Shown: piece after piece, positions 24,501 through 38,170 of the stretch
Layout: the number at the start of each line of letters is the position of its first letter
Position numbering within the stretch: position 1 is the first letter of the stretch
Assembly: GCF_000220395.1 (NCBI RefSeq)
Contig: NW_004086038.1
Coordinates: forward strand, 1-47,941
Source: Ichthyophthirius multifiliis
Taxonomy: Eukaryota > Ciliophora > Oligohymenophorea > Hymenostomatida
Reading direction: 5' to 3'
Length of the DNA stretch: 47,941 bases
The notes under the pieces: model-generated
What the model saw: only the letters and a program-made list of their open reading frames with translations
What the model was told of the DNA's origin: nothing
The model's database searches: none
Translations under genes and position numbers: made by a program

Positions 24501-27500
24501 TAGTAATCCATAATTTCTTAGTACACATTAAATGAAGTCTAATTATAAATATATCAATTTTAAACTGAAGAACTTAAATATCATTTTATTTTATATAATA
24601 ATCCTTTTACCTAATATTATTTTTGTAATATAATTTAATTAGAAATTAATTGTATTTTATAATAAGCGTCTTAATATGCAGAATAATATTAAGAAATAGA
24701 AATTATTTAAAATACATTGATATTAAAAAATACAATTGAGACTTTTTGCTAATTAAATTATTTTGATTAATTAAGTAATACATTCTTAGCTTATGATAGA
24801 AATTCGGCTTAAATTAGTAAATTTGTTGAACTCAATCTTTATAAAGAAATCGTTTTGTTTTATATTTTTCAATTGAACTTGGTATTTAGATTTGGATATA
24901 GAGAAGCCTAAGAAGCTTTTAGTGTTTAGGATAAAAATTATATTAGTGTTTTTTCTAAAATATAAGGTTATGACCAAAAAGTAGTTTAAACAATATATGA
25001 TAAAAATATTTAGAGTTTCTTCATAATATATAATAAAAAAATAAATATACTAGATAAAAGCTATACTTTATAATTTAAAGGTTTTTAGTTTAGTTTTTAA
25101 ATATAAAATGTATATTTGTATGAAAAAATACCTTAAAGATTGATAGTTACTTCTTTTTAAAATGAAGCAAAAATATCTATATTAGATACAATAAATATAA
25201 TAGTTTTAAATGAAATTTAACAATTTAATTATAAAATTATTGATTTTTAATTTGATAGTATGATAAACTCATTTATAGTATTAGACTAATAATTATAAAT
25301 AACTATTATAAACTAAAAACATATTTAATAAGATGATTAGTAAACATATAAACAAAATCTTTAATTATAAGAATAGATTTAGCTTGAAAATTAAAAACTT
25401 GTATATAATTAAATTATAAATAAAATACTTTTTTACAATAACTCGAAAGTAATTGAATGGAATTTAAATTTATTTATTTAAAATAAATACAAAGCATTTT
25501 ACTATAATTTTATGTATAGAAGTATTTATGATTAAACTAATGATTTAGTAGTTTATTTTGATAATTTTGATTCGATTTGGATTTTTAAAGATTAAAAATA
25601 ATTTTTTGTTTATTAAATAATTGGTTTAGTAAATAAAATTTATTATTTTGATAAATACTTTGTTGTTGTAGCTAATTACTATATTTTAGTTTTTCATAAC
25701 ATTACATTAAGTTTAGTATTATAAATAGATGTTTAACTAAGATATGCAATTTAATTTAATGATAATACTATTATTTATTGTAATAATCTTAATAGTTGTT
25801 TTATATTGAATATAGATTTAATTAAATATAATGAATAAAATAATATAGATTAAATAAGTGAATAAATAATTAATAGTGGAAATTATATGATATATGAAAT
25901 ATGTAAGCTAGATAAAAATAAAATAATTGTTACTTTTGACTTATAAGATGCAATAATAATCGATATATAAAACAAATCCATTATAAATTTATAAAAAAGA
26001 ATACTTTAAATACATTATATTTATGATAAATATTAAGATTATTTAATAATAATTGATTTTAAATAAATATATATCTATAACAAGAATAATAAAATTTATA
26101 TAAATTAAGTATTTTTCGAAGAAAGTAATCAATATGATATAGAAAATTGTTTAATTGATGAAATTAACCAAAGAATATATTTACATTTTGAATCAAATAA
26201 TTATATATATGCAATTTATATATCAGATATATCTAAGATAGTGAGAGTAGCATGTAATGATAATTATTATATAAAATTTTAATTTTATGATAAATATTTA
26301 ATAATATTTTCTTTAATATAAATAAACTTTCATTTAAGAGATGATAAACTAACTTTTTCACATTCTTTTAGATCATCAGATTTTATTTAAATAAATGAGC
26401 TATTATTTTATTAAGAATAGTATATGCTAATAATTCAGGATGAATAAATAAATATTATTTTTTCAAATAATTATTTTATTAATTATGAATAAATTTAAAA
26501 ATATGAATTAGAGAAGTCTAAAGTTTTTCTTTTTTAAAAAGTAATTAATTAAGTATATTATAATATTTAATTTTAATATTTAATAAGGAATAAAATGGAA
26601 TTAAAATAAAAGGAGTGGCATAATAAGGTTATTTTGAATTATTTATAAACGACTCTAATAGCCATTATTTAGAACTTTAATAAATAAGCTAAATTTATGA
26701 TATTTTTAAATATACTATCCCTTTAAATATTAATCCTAAAGAAATTAATTTATCATATTATTTTGACTTAAAAATTTCTTAAGATTATGTAAAAGAACTT
26801 TTTGTAGTAAAAAATTTTGTCGATTTATAATAAAATGTTTTTCTTGATTATCTTCCTTAAAAAGGATTAAATAAATAAACTTTAATAATTTAAAATTAAC
26901 TATTCGAAAATCTTAATTTAGATAAGTTTAGGATATACGGCTTCAAATGGCTATTTTAAAAACCGTATAACAATATATAATTAAATTAAAAAACAAAATA
27001 TATTATTCTTGAAAACGTTAGTATTTAAAATGATTTATTAGAAGAATTTTATTTTAAGTTTTAAAATATGAAAAAAATTATAATTTAAAATTTAATTTTA
27101 AAAGATATAAAAATAAAAAACAGTAAATTATTTAGTATTGATTAGTTGGATATTTTATAAGTTAAAAATATATAAATAAAAAATTGTGTATTTGAAAACT
27201 CTTAATTATTCTAAATAGCAAACACTAAAAAAATTGAAATATTTTAAGTATAAATTTTCGATTCATTCTTTAATGACGGAAATTAAAATTTGTTTTTTTT
27301 TGAAAATATTTAATATATGAAATTCGAAGATTTTGTAATTAGTAATACTTATACTAATGATAATTAAGATAAAGCATAAATTATTTAATAATACTAATAA
27401 TAAAAAAATATAGAATTACTGAGATAATACTATATTCTATCATTTTCTAGAATAGAAAATCTAGAGTTTAACAATTTCAAAATAACATAATGTATAGGTT

Positions 27501-30355
27501 TCTAATTAATGATTATTCTAAATTATATTTAGGATAATAATTAATCTTTAACATTTTTTAAAGTAAACGTTAAAATAAAAAAAATACTATTTTAAGACAA
27601 TATTTCTATACTTCCTTATGTCTATGCTTAAGTTTTTAAGATAGAAATATAAAATTCAAAAAACCAATATAATAAATGCCTTTCATGTAACGGATCTATA
27701 TTTCATATTTTAAATTCTTCCGAAGTAAAAATTTTTGAATCTTTATTTTAGAATAATGAGGCAGTATATGGAAGTGGAGGATCTATATATATGTAGAATT
27801 GTTTAAATTAAGACAATTAAATATATTCTACGCATTTTATATCTAATAAAGCATCAGGTTATGGAGGAGCTATATATTTAAGAAACTGTAATCTGAAATT
27901 AAAAAAAATTTAATTTTAATAAAATTTAGCTTTAATAGGAGGAGCTGTTAAATATGAATTATATACTCCTTAATTTATATTTGATTTATAGAATGAGGAT
28001 ATTACTTTTATAATGAACAGTGCTATCATATTTGGAGATAATTATGGATCCCATATTCCTTACATAAACTTACCTTATTTATAACCTCTAAATAATATCT
28101 ATTAAGAAAAAGATATGATTGTTAAATCTTATTATGTTGACCATTTTTAAAGCAGTTCTGTTTTAAAAGTAGAATTTAGGCTCCTAGACGAGGAGAAAAA
28201 AAGACCAAGAATGTACTTATTTAAAAATTTAGATAAAAAAAATATTCCTGAATATGTTTTGAATGATTTAAATGAGCTAATATTATAAATTAGAAGTAAT
28301 AAAACAAGTATTTTAATAGACGGTAAAACAACTTTAAAAATGCTTGATTATTAAAAATTTGACCATGAAAATGAATTAATTGCAATTATTGCCCATAAAC
28401 CTCTTGTTGAAGAGAATTTTTATTTTTCTACTAATGAAAATTATAATTTTCCTATGTATATATTAGAATAAGCAGATTTAAAAAATTAAACTTAAATTAA
28501 AAATTAAACTGTACAAATAGGTAGATTTAATCTTTTAATACAAATAAACTTTAGACAATGTTATCCAGGAGAAATGTATCAAAAATAAACCGAAGAAAGA
28601 AGTAGTTGCATCACATGTAAAAACGGAGCATATTCCTTAGTATTTCCAAAAACAGGAGATGAATTTTAATGTAAATAATGTCCAACAAAAAACATAAAGG
28701 AATGTGCTAATAGTACTTTTATAGTAGAAGACGGTTATTGGAAACCTACTTATGATTCTGATTATATTATATATTGTGAAAACAAACCTGAAAATTGTAG
28801 GGATAGCTTAGCAAATATAAATTATTGTGAATAAGGTTACATAGGGCCGCTTTGTGAATAATGCGATGTTTTGGCAGAAATTTGGGGATAACATTATTCA
28901 TCTATAGAATAATATGTTTGTGGAAAATGTGGAGATTTTACAAAAACATAATTAAAGTTGTTACTCTTGTTTGTTTTTATAACTTTTTATGTATTTATTA
29001 CTTTAAATTCATTCTCTTTACTTTATATGAAGAGATCTTAAGTATATTATTTGAATATGCTAAATATGGCTATTATTGGAAACAGTATGTATGTAGATTA
29101 ATCAAATGACTATTTGAAATTATTTTTAGAATATGCATAAATATAAAGTTTTATAAACAGATTTAAATTCTAAATAAATTTTATGAATTGGAGTCAAATT
29201 TTTGGATAACCAGCAACTAGTTTAAGTGTTGCTAGTAATTGTTAAATTTTGCCTTTTAAAAATTAATTATTAACCAAATCTTTTGTTAATTTATTAATTC
29301 CTATCATAATATATGGATGGGTATGTTTAGTTTATTATTTTTACGTAATTATCAAAACTAAAAAAAAAGTTAATTTTTAACAAGTTAAAAGAAAATTCTA
29401 TTCTATTTACTTATTTGCATTTATATATTTTCAACCAAATATAACAGAATATACTATAAAAGCAATTTCCTGTAGAAGAATAGCAGATATGTAATATGTT
29501 GAAGTTGACTTGAATGTAATATGTTATAGTGATTAACATTATAATGTTATTTTACTTAATGTGTTTGGGTTCCTAATATGGGTGTTTATTATACCTTTAT
29601 ATCTTTATAAAAAATTAAAAAATCTATAAAATGAAAATTGGTTTACTGTATAAACAAAATATGGATTTTTTTATACATAATATAGATCATAGTATAAATA
29701 TTGGGAAATCGTTAAGGTTTATTTAAAAGTATCAATTGTTTTCTTATCTTATATGTTAAAATATTAACAACTTACTCAATTTATTCTCTTATAAACTATC
29801 TTCATAATGTATATATTAATTATGAATAAGCATAGACCTTATTTACAAAATTAACTTAATAAATAGACTATTTATATAATTTATTCTTTCATTATTTAAC
29901 TTTTTTTTAATGCTATCTTATTTGATTTTATAGAACTTTAAGGTATTTCGAAAATAATAGTTTAAATAATGAATGAACTAGTTCATTTATTTACATGCTT
30001 ATATTTTATTTTGAAATTCTTATATTTTAAATATCAAATTATAGAAAAAATATTATCAAAAATTAGATGCCTTTAAAAATTTTTAAAATGCAAAAGATTT
30101 GCACATGCGCATATAGAACAAGTTTTAAAAAATAAAATGGTAAAATCTCATTATTGGAAAATAATAAGGAAAAAAATTTATTTAAAAGAACATTATTTTG
30201 TTTCAAGTAAAAGAAAATATTTTAAAAGAATGAAAGATATTGTAGAAGATTTGAGACATAAAAAATAAAGTATTAATTAAAGTTAATTAATGCTAATTAC
30301 ATAAATAGATGTAAATAGTAAAAAAAATAAAAATTACAAAAAATTATAGGAATGA
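21599..30355 (+). CDS. Giant cysteine-rich multi-pass membrane protein
   Basis: About 2,880 residues. The N-terminus is signal-peptide-like, followed by cysteine pairs (KKPFCQECDINLYKCEKCED, CEVQNCPAF) and a very long Asn/Ile/Tyr-rich region of repeated beta-strand-like segments. From 27000 there are short repeats resembling beta-helix or Pmp repeats (GSGGSIYMQNC, GYGGAIYLRNC, IGGAVKYEL). After these come an EGF/TNFR-like cysteine block (CITCKNGAYS, CKQCPTKNIKEC, CEQGYIGPLCEQCD, VCGKCGDFTKT) and about seven membrane helices before a basic tail. This is a common ciliate surface-protein architecture of unknown function. Clear introns: 24172-24212 and 26541-26587. The frame also changes near 21646 (start region) and at a T8 run 22787-22794, where I find no convincing intron; these may be homopolymer miscalls, so the first exon is uncertain. 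Confidence 0.8.
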
Positions 30356-31692
30356 AACATATAATATAAAAAAAATAAAAAAGTTTATATAATTATATTT
30401 AATACTATTAGTAATATTTTATAATATATAATTATTATTATTATATTTATATATTATTAATTTATATTTTATGTTATTTTTAAACTTTAAATTTTATTAT
30501 TAGCATATATTTATTAATTTTGTTTTTAATGACAATAATCATAATTTATATGATTTGATCTTTTAAGAATCTATCAAACAAATTAATTATAAAAATTATT
30601 AATTTTTATATAGTATTTAATTAATTTTAATTATATTTACTTTATTCATATAATTTATTAATTATTTGATTTTATATTTCATATTTATTTTTTATTAATA
30701 TTTATTAATATAATAATCATTTTATATATATATTTTTTTATTTAAATATAATTTAAATTAAAATTTTATTAAATTATATAATTATTAAAAAAATTTTGTT
30801 TAAATAAAATTATACTTAATTAAAAAAATATATTTATGTTTATTCATATAAAGTTTTTTTAATATATAATTTAAAAATTATTTTATTTATAATTTGTAAT
30901 TATAAAATTTACTAATTTTTTTTTATCTTTATTTTTTATATTTCATATTAATTATGAATTTTTTTAATTATTTATTTTATATATAAGAAGTATTTTTATT
31001 AATAATTAATACATTATTGACGTTTTTATTATATTTATTTGCTATATTAGCTTTTAAAACCATGTTTACATTATTTAATAAATAATATAATTTATTTAAT
31101 ATATTTTATTGATATATATATATATTAAACTTTTATTTTTATCTTGAATTACATATTTAATTTTATTAAATTTGTTATATAAATATATTAACAAAAACAA
31201 TTCGTTATTTATTTATTTTCAATAAAATATATTTATAATTAAATTTAAAATATTTTTTATTTATTATAATTTATTTTATTTTTAACATATTTAAAAATAT
31301 ATGAAGAGAATAATTTCAATAAAATTATTAATAATTACAATAATAAATAATAAATAATTAATTAAAAAATTAAAAAAATACAAATTACTGAAGTAATATT
31401 GTTTATATTTTTTTTAATAATAATAAATAATTTTAAATATTAAAATTCTAAAATTTTATTTATTTAATATTAAAAATTACAAAATTTATATCAAATCATA
31501 ATATTAATAAAGTATTTTATATTATTACATAAAAAAAATCAAAAAAAAAGAAGTATAAAATAAATTAAAATAAAAAAATAAAAAATAAAGGATATAAATA
31601 ATAATAATAAATATATATAAATATTAAGAAAAACTAAAAAAATAAAATAAAAAGGAAAAAAAAAAAACTAAAAATAATAATAATTAAAAAAA
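30356..31692. other. Long AT-only spacer
   Basis: About 1.34 kb, nearly free of G and C. No coding frame, RNA gene or organised repeat seen. It holds the eL6 promoter, presumably in the A-rich last 200 bp. Confidence 0.7.
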
Positions 31693-32535
31693 ATGGCAAA
31701 AGGAGCAGCAAAAGGTTCAACTAAAGGAGTTTCAAAAGTATCTAAATGGTACAAACCTGATGATGAAAGCAGTAGATTCCATAGAAGATAGACTTAAAGA
31801 TAATCTGCACCCAAACTCAGATCAAATATCACCCCTGGATCCGTATTAATTTTATTAGCTGGTAAATTCAGAGGAAAAAGAGTTGTTTTCTTAAAATAAC
31901 TTAAGAGCGGTCTTTTATTAGTCACCGGTCCTCATAAAGTTAACGGAGTCCCTTTGAAAAGAGTCAACTAAGCTTATGTAATTCCTACAACTACTAAAGT
32001 TTAATTAGGAAATATTGATCTTAATAAATATGATGATGCTTACTTGCTAGAGAACATGCTAGATAAAACCCTAAAGCCGGCCTTTTCAATATAGAAGTAA
32101 CACCGATTTAAATTTTATATATACGAAAATAGATGAATTACAAATTCTAAAATAAATAATTCTTTTTTTAAAAGATAAAAATATTAATTTATTTTTTTTA
32201 TCTTTTAATATTTTAAAATAAAAAAAAAAAACCATTTTTTATTTTTAAAATATATAAAAATATTTTTAGTTATATAAAATATTTTAATTTAATAAAAAAA
32301 AAAATTCACATTGGAAAAAACTTGTGTTATATAATTTTATTTTTTTAAAAAAAAATAGCTCACTGAAGAATAAAAGAAGAAAGAATAAGACAGAAAAAAT
32401 GCAAGAAAAGTAGACTAAAATAATGTAGATAAAGTAATTCTTGATAGTATTAAAAAAATAGAGTTCTTGAGAAAATATCTTTCAAGCAGATTCTCTTTAT
32501 CTAATAATGATGCTCCACATGAAATGAAATTTTGA
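31693..32535 (+). CDS. RPL6: 60S ribosomal protein eL6, with a one-base frame break
   Basis: Exon 1 (31693-32096) reads [20 protein letters not shown], then [40 protein letters not shown] and [20 protein letters not shown], all diagnostic of eL6. Exon 2 (32359-32535) reads [20 protein letters not shown] and ends [13 protein letters not shown] before TGA. Exon 1 is 404 bp, one short of a multiple of three. At 32041-32050 the frame leaves ...DDAY-, and the expected [18 protein letters not shown] appears in the next frame; one extra T in the TT at 32044-32045 would account for it. A single-copy essential gene is unlikely to be dead, so I read this as a sequence error. The 262-bp intron is far longer than its neighbours. 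Composition and codon use are the least AT-biased in the window, as expected for a highly expressed gene. Confidence 0.93.
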
Positions 32536-32767
32536 AAAAAAATAAATTTAAGAAATAAAAAAATAAAAAAAAATCAAGTTTTAACTTAAAAATTTTTTAT
32601 ATGTTTTTATTTATTGAAAATAAAATATAATTAATATTTAACAAATATTACATTAATTTATATTAATATTTTTATTATTAATATAAAATATTTTTTAAAT
32701 TAAAATATAATTTATATAAAATATATAAATATTTTATTTAATCATTTAAGTATGTAATAATAAGTTA

Positions 32768-32831
<64 letters not shown>

Positions 32832-33326
32832 TTTAAATTAAATATTATATAATACATATATTAAGTTTTTTGATTGAATATAATATAAATATAATATTTT
32901 TAAAGTATATAAATATATATTAAATAAAATTTATTTATTTTTGATTATTTTATTTTATTTCTTTATATTTTTTTAAAATCAGTATATAATTTTTGATAAT
33001 TTTATATTTAATTATTATTAAGATTTTTATAATAAAATATAATAAAAAGTTAAAAAAAATATAATATTAAATATACAATATAATTTTTATATTTTAATTT
33101 TTAATATAACAATTTTTACTAAAATATATATTACAAATACATAATTTAAATTTTCCTAAGAATAATTTTTTTTTTTATATATTTATTATATTATTTAATT
33201 TCATTTTTAATTTATTAAATTTTAGTTTTTAATAAATTTTCAAAACATATATATAAATTATTATTATATTATTAAAAATACAAAATTTTAAATAAAAAAT
33301 AATTTTATTTCTTTTTTTTAATATAA
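32536..33326. other. AT-rich spacer with an (AAT)n tract
   Basis: About 790 bp between two plus-strand genes. Apart from the trinucleotide tract at 32768-32830 I see nothing in it. Confidence 0.7.
32768..32830. repeat. (AAT)n microsatellite
   Basis: About 21 uninterrupted AAT/TAA units in intergenic DNA. Confidence 0.95.
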
Positions 33327-34592
33327 ATGAAAATGTTTATAAATGAAGATGAAGATGATGTTCATGATTTAGAAATAGAGAAATTCCCTCTAAATAATAA
33401 ATAAGAAATAGATGGTGTTTATGTAGATTTCACAGTAGATGGAGCTTTAAATAAATTAATAAATTTATAAAAATCTCCATTTAATGAAAGGTATTTTATT
33501 ATAATTAAAAAAAAGATACTATTTTTTTCTTAGGCTAACATACTCTAGATACATACCTGATTTAATGTAAGTTTTAGGTGATAAAATAGATCCATTCTTA
33601 GAAAACATAATAAATAATTTAGTAAATATTTATTTAAAAAATATTAATTTTATTTTATTTTATATTTTTTTTTTAAAAAAAAAAATAGGTAAGAGATAAT
33701 GATGATATAAAAAGATCTTTAATTATCTAATTTCCAAATATTATTAGTATTCTCCAATAAAGATAAAACGGATACAATTAAATAATAAATATATTCATAC
33801 CTGCCTTATTTATATTATTGTCCAATAATAAATTAGATGTAATTTCTTTTTAAAAAAAATATATAAAATATTATCTTATAATATAAAAAAATAGATAAAA
33901 GAAGCTTCAGGAAAAATTATAGGCTAGATAGCTGATATATTAACAGAAGAAGATAGAGGAAAATATATTCTTACAAAAGTACTTAGTATGGCCCATGACG
34001 ATGAATATGAGAACAATAGAATAGTCTCTATATAAGTAAATTTTATATTTTTTCAATATTTAATACTAAAAAATATATATATAGCTTTTAGCTTAAATGG
34101 CGCATTGCTTTGGAACAGATCTATGTTAGTAATTTGTGTCTATGGAAATTTTAAGTTTAGGTGAAGATCCAGAATTGAATGTCAGAAAAGAAAGTATTTT
34201 AAATTTACCAATAATAGGAAAAGTAGTATCTTAGGATTATTTTAAATAAAAATTATTACCATTTTATCTAAAAAAAAGTATAGATAATAATTCAGAAATA
34301 AGAAGGGCATGTGTGAATATTTTAGTAGAAATTTCAAACATTTGTCATGAAAAAATAAGAGAAAATTAATTAACAGAAATCCTTTTAAATTTCTTAAAAG
34401 ACGCTTAAAAAACAGTCAAAGTTTAAGCCTATAAAACTATAGGCCCATTTATAATTACATTGTAAAAATGCGTCATATCTGAGAGATTATTTGAAAATTA
34501 TAATAAAATGATTGATAATTAAATAAATGGATTAACAAATGATAATGAAGTAATAAAAAAAATATATATAATATAATAAAAAATAAATAAAA

Positions 34593-34645
<53 letters not shown>

Positions 34646-35809
34646 ATTTTTATTTTTATATATTTATCAAAATAGATAATTATCAATTGTTCATAATATT
34701 TTCCTGCTATAATTACTATTTTTGGTGAAAAAAGATGGACTTCTCTTTAAAAAACTTTATAATTTTTATTAAAGAGCAATAATCCAGTATAAAATTTATT
34801 TTTTTGAAATAATTTTTTTTTTTTTTTTATATATAGAAAATAAAAAAACCTATAGCTTCTAGTATTCACGTTATTGCTAATGTAATAGGCTAACAAAAAG
34901 CTGAAAGAGACTTATTATATGTAGTTGAATTAATATTAAAAGATACGAATGATGAAATAAAATATGGTTTAATAAAACATTTGACATAGTTTATATAAGT
35001 ATTTGATGAATAAAAAAGAGAATAGTTTCTTGAAATATTTCTTGTGATTTAAAAAGATTAAAAAAAGTGGAGAATAAGAGAATTAATAGCTTAACAACTC
35101 GACTAATTAGCCTAAGCATTCAATTCAGAAACTATTTTTAGGTATATAATGCCCATATCATTTAAATTATGTAATGATACAGTATCTATAGTAAGAGAAT
35201 AAGCAGCCCATAGAATCTATTCAATAGTAAAAAGTTTAAAAAGTGATAAAGAATTACAAGATATATATTTATAGAGTATAATTGATAATATTAAAGCATT
35301 TTCTATTTCAAATAAATTTAACTAAAGGCAAACCTTTATCCTTATGTGTAATTAATTTATGATGGATGAAGAATTTTTCTAAAACAACTTCATTGATATT
35401 TTTGAAAAACTTGCAGATGATAAAGTTGTTAATGTAAGAATTTAGATAGCGTAAACTATTGCTTAACATATCAAATTAAAAGGTATTATATATTCATATA
35501 AATATATCTAAAAATTATAAAATTAAGGACCGTTTTGGAATAATGAGAATATAATTAAAATAGGTTAAAAATTAAAAAATGATTCTAAAAAAGATGTATA
35601 TTAAAATTTTGATAGTATTGATTTAGTTGTTTAAGCAAAAATTGAAGAAAAAGAATAATAATAAAAATAATAAAAAGAATTAGAAGAAGAAATATAATAG
35701 AAATAAAAAGAATTGTAATAAGAATAATAAAAAGATAAACAAGAATAATAAAAAAATAAAAAAGAATAATAAGAAGATAAAATAGAATAAAAAAATGATA
35801 AACTAGAAA

Positions 35810-35870
<61 letters not shown>

Positions 35871-36018
35871 TATTTTATTATATAATGTAGATAATAGTAT
35901 TTAGATTTAATAAAATGAAGACCTTCTAAAATAAAATTAAATTGAAGAATAATAAGAAAAATTAAGTGAAAAATAAAATAGTTAATAAGAAATCTTAGAT
36001 AAAAATGAAATTATTTGA
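33327..36018 (+). CDS. PPP4R1: PP4 regulatory subunit 1-type HEAT-repeat protein
   Basis: Eight exons: 33327-33490, 33534-33621, 33689-33838, 33895-34035, 34085-34549, 34676-34786, 34837-35482 and 35528-36018. They sum to 2,256 bp, 751 residues. This is a scaffold subunit of the serine/threonine phosphatase PP4 (PP2A A-subunit relative). The HEAT repeats follow PPP4R1 closely: FNERLTYSRYIPDLMQVLGD; MAHCFGTDLCQQFVSMEIL; EIRRACVNILVEISNICHEK; KTIGPFIITLQK; FPAIITIFGEKRWTSLQKTL; KWRIRELIAQQLDQL; ISFKLCNDTVSIVREQAAHR; and LADDKVVNVRIQIAQTIAQH. After the last repeat comes a highly charged Glu/Lys/Gln tail of about 130 residues with a run of 19 Gln. The 126-bp intron at 34550-34675 is lengthened by a TA tract; the others are 43-67 bp. 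Likely nuclear and cytosolic; partner catalytic subunit not in the window. Confidence 0.9.
34605..34642. repeat. (TA)n microsatellite in a PPP4R1 intron
   Basis: Uninterrupted TA repeats within the intron at 34550-34675. Confidence 0.95.
35812..35868 (+). repeat. Coding (TAA)19 microsatellite = 19 glutamines
   Basis: Nineteen consecutive TAA codons in frame with the PPP4R1-like C-terminal tail. In the standard code this would be 19 stops; here it is polyglutamine. The flanks are also Gln/Lys/Glu-rich. Confidence 0.9.
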
Positions 36019-36304
36019 AATTATTGTTGAAATATTTATTTATATTATATAAATATATATATATATAATATTAAAGCATTTTATGTATAATTTTTTTTTA
36101 AATTTCTATAAAACTATTTAATTAAAATAATTTTTTTATTTTAAAATTAAAAAATAATTTGAATAATTTAAATAATAAAATTGTAACTTTTAAAAAAAAA
36201 ATAAAAAAAATAATATATATATTTTTTACAACATTATTTTATTTGATAAAAAAAAAAGATTTAAATAATATAAAAAGAAAATAGAAATAAATAAATAAAA
36301 ATTA

Positions 36305-37450
36305 ATGAGCCTAAAATAAAGAGCATAAACCGCTTTAATAAATCGAGCAAGTAAAAATAAGTTCACTAAATAAATAATAATTTAATAAATAAGATAATAT
36401 GTCAATAAGAGATATGTTTAATATAGCAACAAGAGCTTAAGTTTTTGGAATTGAAGGTTATGAAGTTCCTCGTAAATATATTGATCCTATGAAATAAGTA
36501 AATAGTTTAAATAAAAAATATTAATTTTTTTATTTAAAAAAGATATAAGATCGAGATTTTTTTGAAAAAAGAGAAAAAAATAAATTGCCTACTAAAAATA
36601 ATAAATATGTAACTAAAAGAGGTCATTTTTAATTAGATTTGGAAAAATAAAAATCAGGAAAGCCTGGTCCTGGCAAATATAATTTGGATTATGTATGGGT
36701 ATCAGAATAGGATAAAGAAAAGGGAAAAAAAAAACCACATGATACTAAAAGAAATACATATATAGATTTAATCATTCATGAATCCGAAAAAAGACCAGTA
36801 CCAGGAGCTGGTAAATACAATTTGAGAAAAACAGATGAATAAATAAAAAAAGAACAAGATGATTTAAAATCTAAAAAAATACAGTAATTAAAAAAATAAA
36901 AATTAAGTTAACAAAAAAAATAAAAATAAAGTTAGAGTGAAATAGTAGATTTTCTATGTGAATATTAATTTTTAAGTGCAACAACTCCGGGCCCAGGTTA
37001 ATATAATGGAAGAGTATTTTTATTTTTATTATATATTTATATATATATATATAAATTTAAAAGCCAGTAACAACAAAACTACAAACTAATAAAACAAAGC
37101 CAAATGATTGGATAAATAAACATAAAACTGAAAGTAAAAAAAGGTTAAAATCAGCTATGCCTGATGTATGTTCTTATAATCCGTTTCCATCTACTTATAG
37201 AAGTTTTGGGAAATTAATGTAATTAAATAAAGAAGGAACAGATAAAACTAAAGTTAATTATTTTGGAAAGTCTTAAAGGTTTGGTAATAATAAAAAAGGG
37301 AAATAATATATAACTCCAGGTCCAGGTTAATATTAATTGTTAGCTAAATGGCCAGGAAAAGAAGAAGGAATAAAAAAAGATAAGACTACGAAAAATTGGA
37401 TGTACAATTTAACTAAAGGCACACATGAAGTTAAATCTATTTATTATTGA
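36305..37450 (+). CDS. SHIPPO (STPGR) repeat protein, probable ciliary protein
   Basis: Four exons (36305-36350, 36394-36497, 36543-37013, 37064-37450; introns 43, 45 and 50 bp) give 335 residues. The product carries Pro-Gly repeats of the SHIPPO/STPG type: KPGPGKYNLDYV, RPVPGAGKYNLRK, TTPGPGQYNGR and TPGPGQYQLLAKW, separated by basic linkers, with a Lys/Gln-rich helix in the middle. Family members (ODF3/CIMAP, STPG proteins) line sperm tails and the inside of axonemal doublet microtubules, so a structural role in cilia is likely. The start is chosen upstream because the first 43-bp intron joins MSLKQRAQTALINRA in frame with NNMSIRDMFNIATRAQ; a start at 36399 is the alternative. It lies tail to tail with IFT52. 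Confidence 0.85.
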
Positions 37451-37519
37451 AAACAATAGAAAATTATATATATATATTTAAAATAAATATAAATTAATAT
37501 AAATAATTTTAAAAATATA

Positions 37520-37550
<31 letters not shown>

Positions 37551-37838
37551 TTATATATATTTTTATATATATTTAAATTTTGTTTTTTTTATTTTTTTTA
37601 TTTTTTTATGTTTTTCTTTAATATAGTATTATGTAAATTTGAATTTGAAAATAGTCTATTTTTCTAACGATTTACAAATATCAAAAAATAAAAAATTTAA
37701 TTTTTTTATAATTATTTTAAATTTTGAAAAAATAATATTATTTATTTTATTAAATATTCATATAAAATAAAAAACATTTTTAAATATCTTATTAATTATA
37801 AAAATAAAATTAATATAAAAAATAGATAAACAAAATTA
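37451..37838. other. Spacer between convergent genes
   Basis: About 390 bp between the 3' ends of the SHIPPO gene and IFT52. AT-rich with a short TA stretch near 37518-37562; no gene seen. Confidence 0.65.
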
Positions 37839-38102
37839 TCATCCTTAGTTTAATTTTTTAAACTATATCTAAATTTATATTAAAATAATTTAATAATTAT
37901 AAAAAAAATAAAAATATTACTAATTCTTCCATGATATATCTTAAAATAGCTTTAGCATCATGTTTATTTTTAACCTTATCAGTAACTCCTAAAATATCAC
38001 CACTTTCCTTTACATAATAATCTAAATCGTTATTATCACATTTATTTGTTAATTGTGCTAATCTTACCCTATAATAAAAAATAAAAATATATAAATACAT
38101 AA

Positions 38103-38170
<68 letters not shown>

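Noticed and set aside
28861-29109. An 82-codon hydrophobic plus-strand frame
   Set aside because: Out of frame with the giant membrane protein, whose own frame reads through here with conserved Cys motifs.
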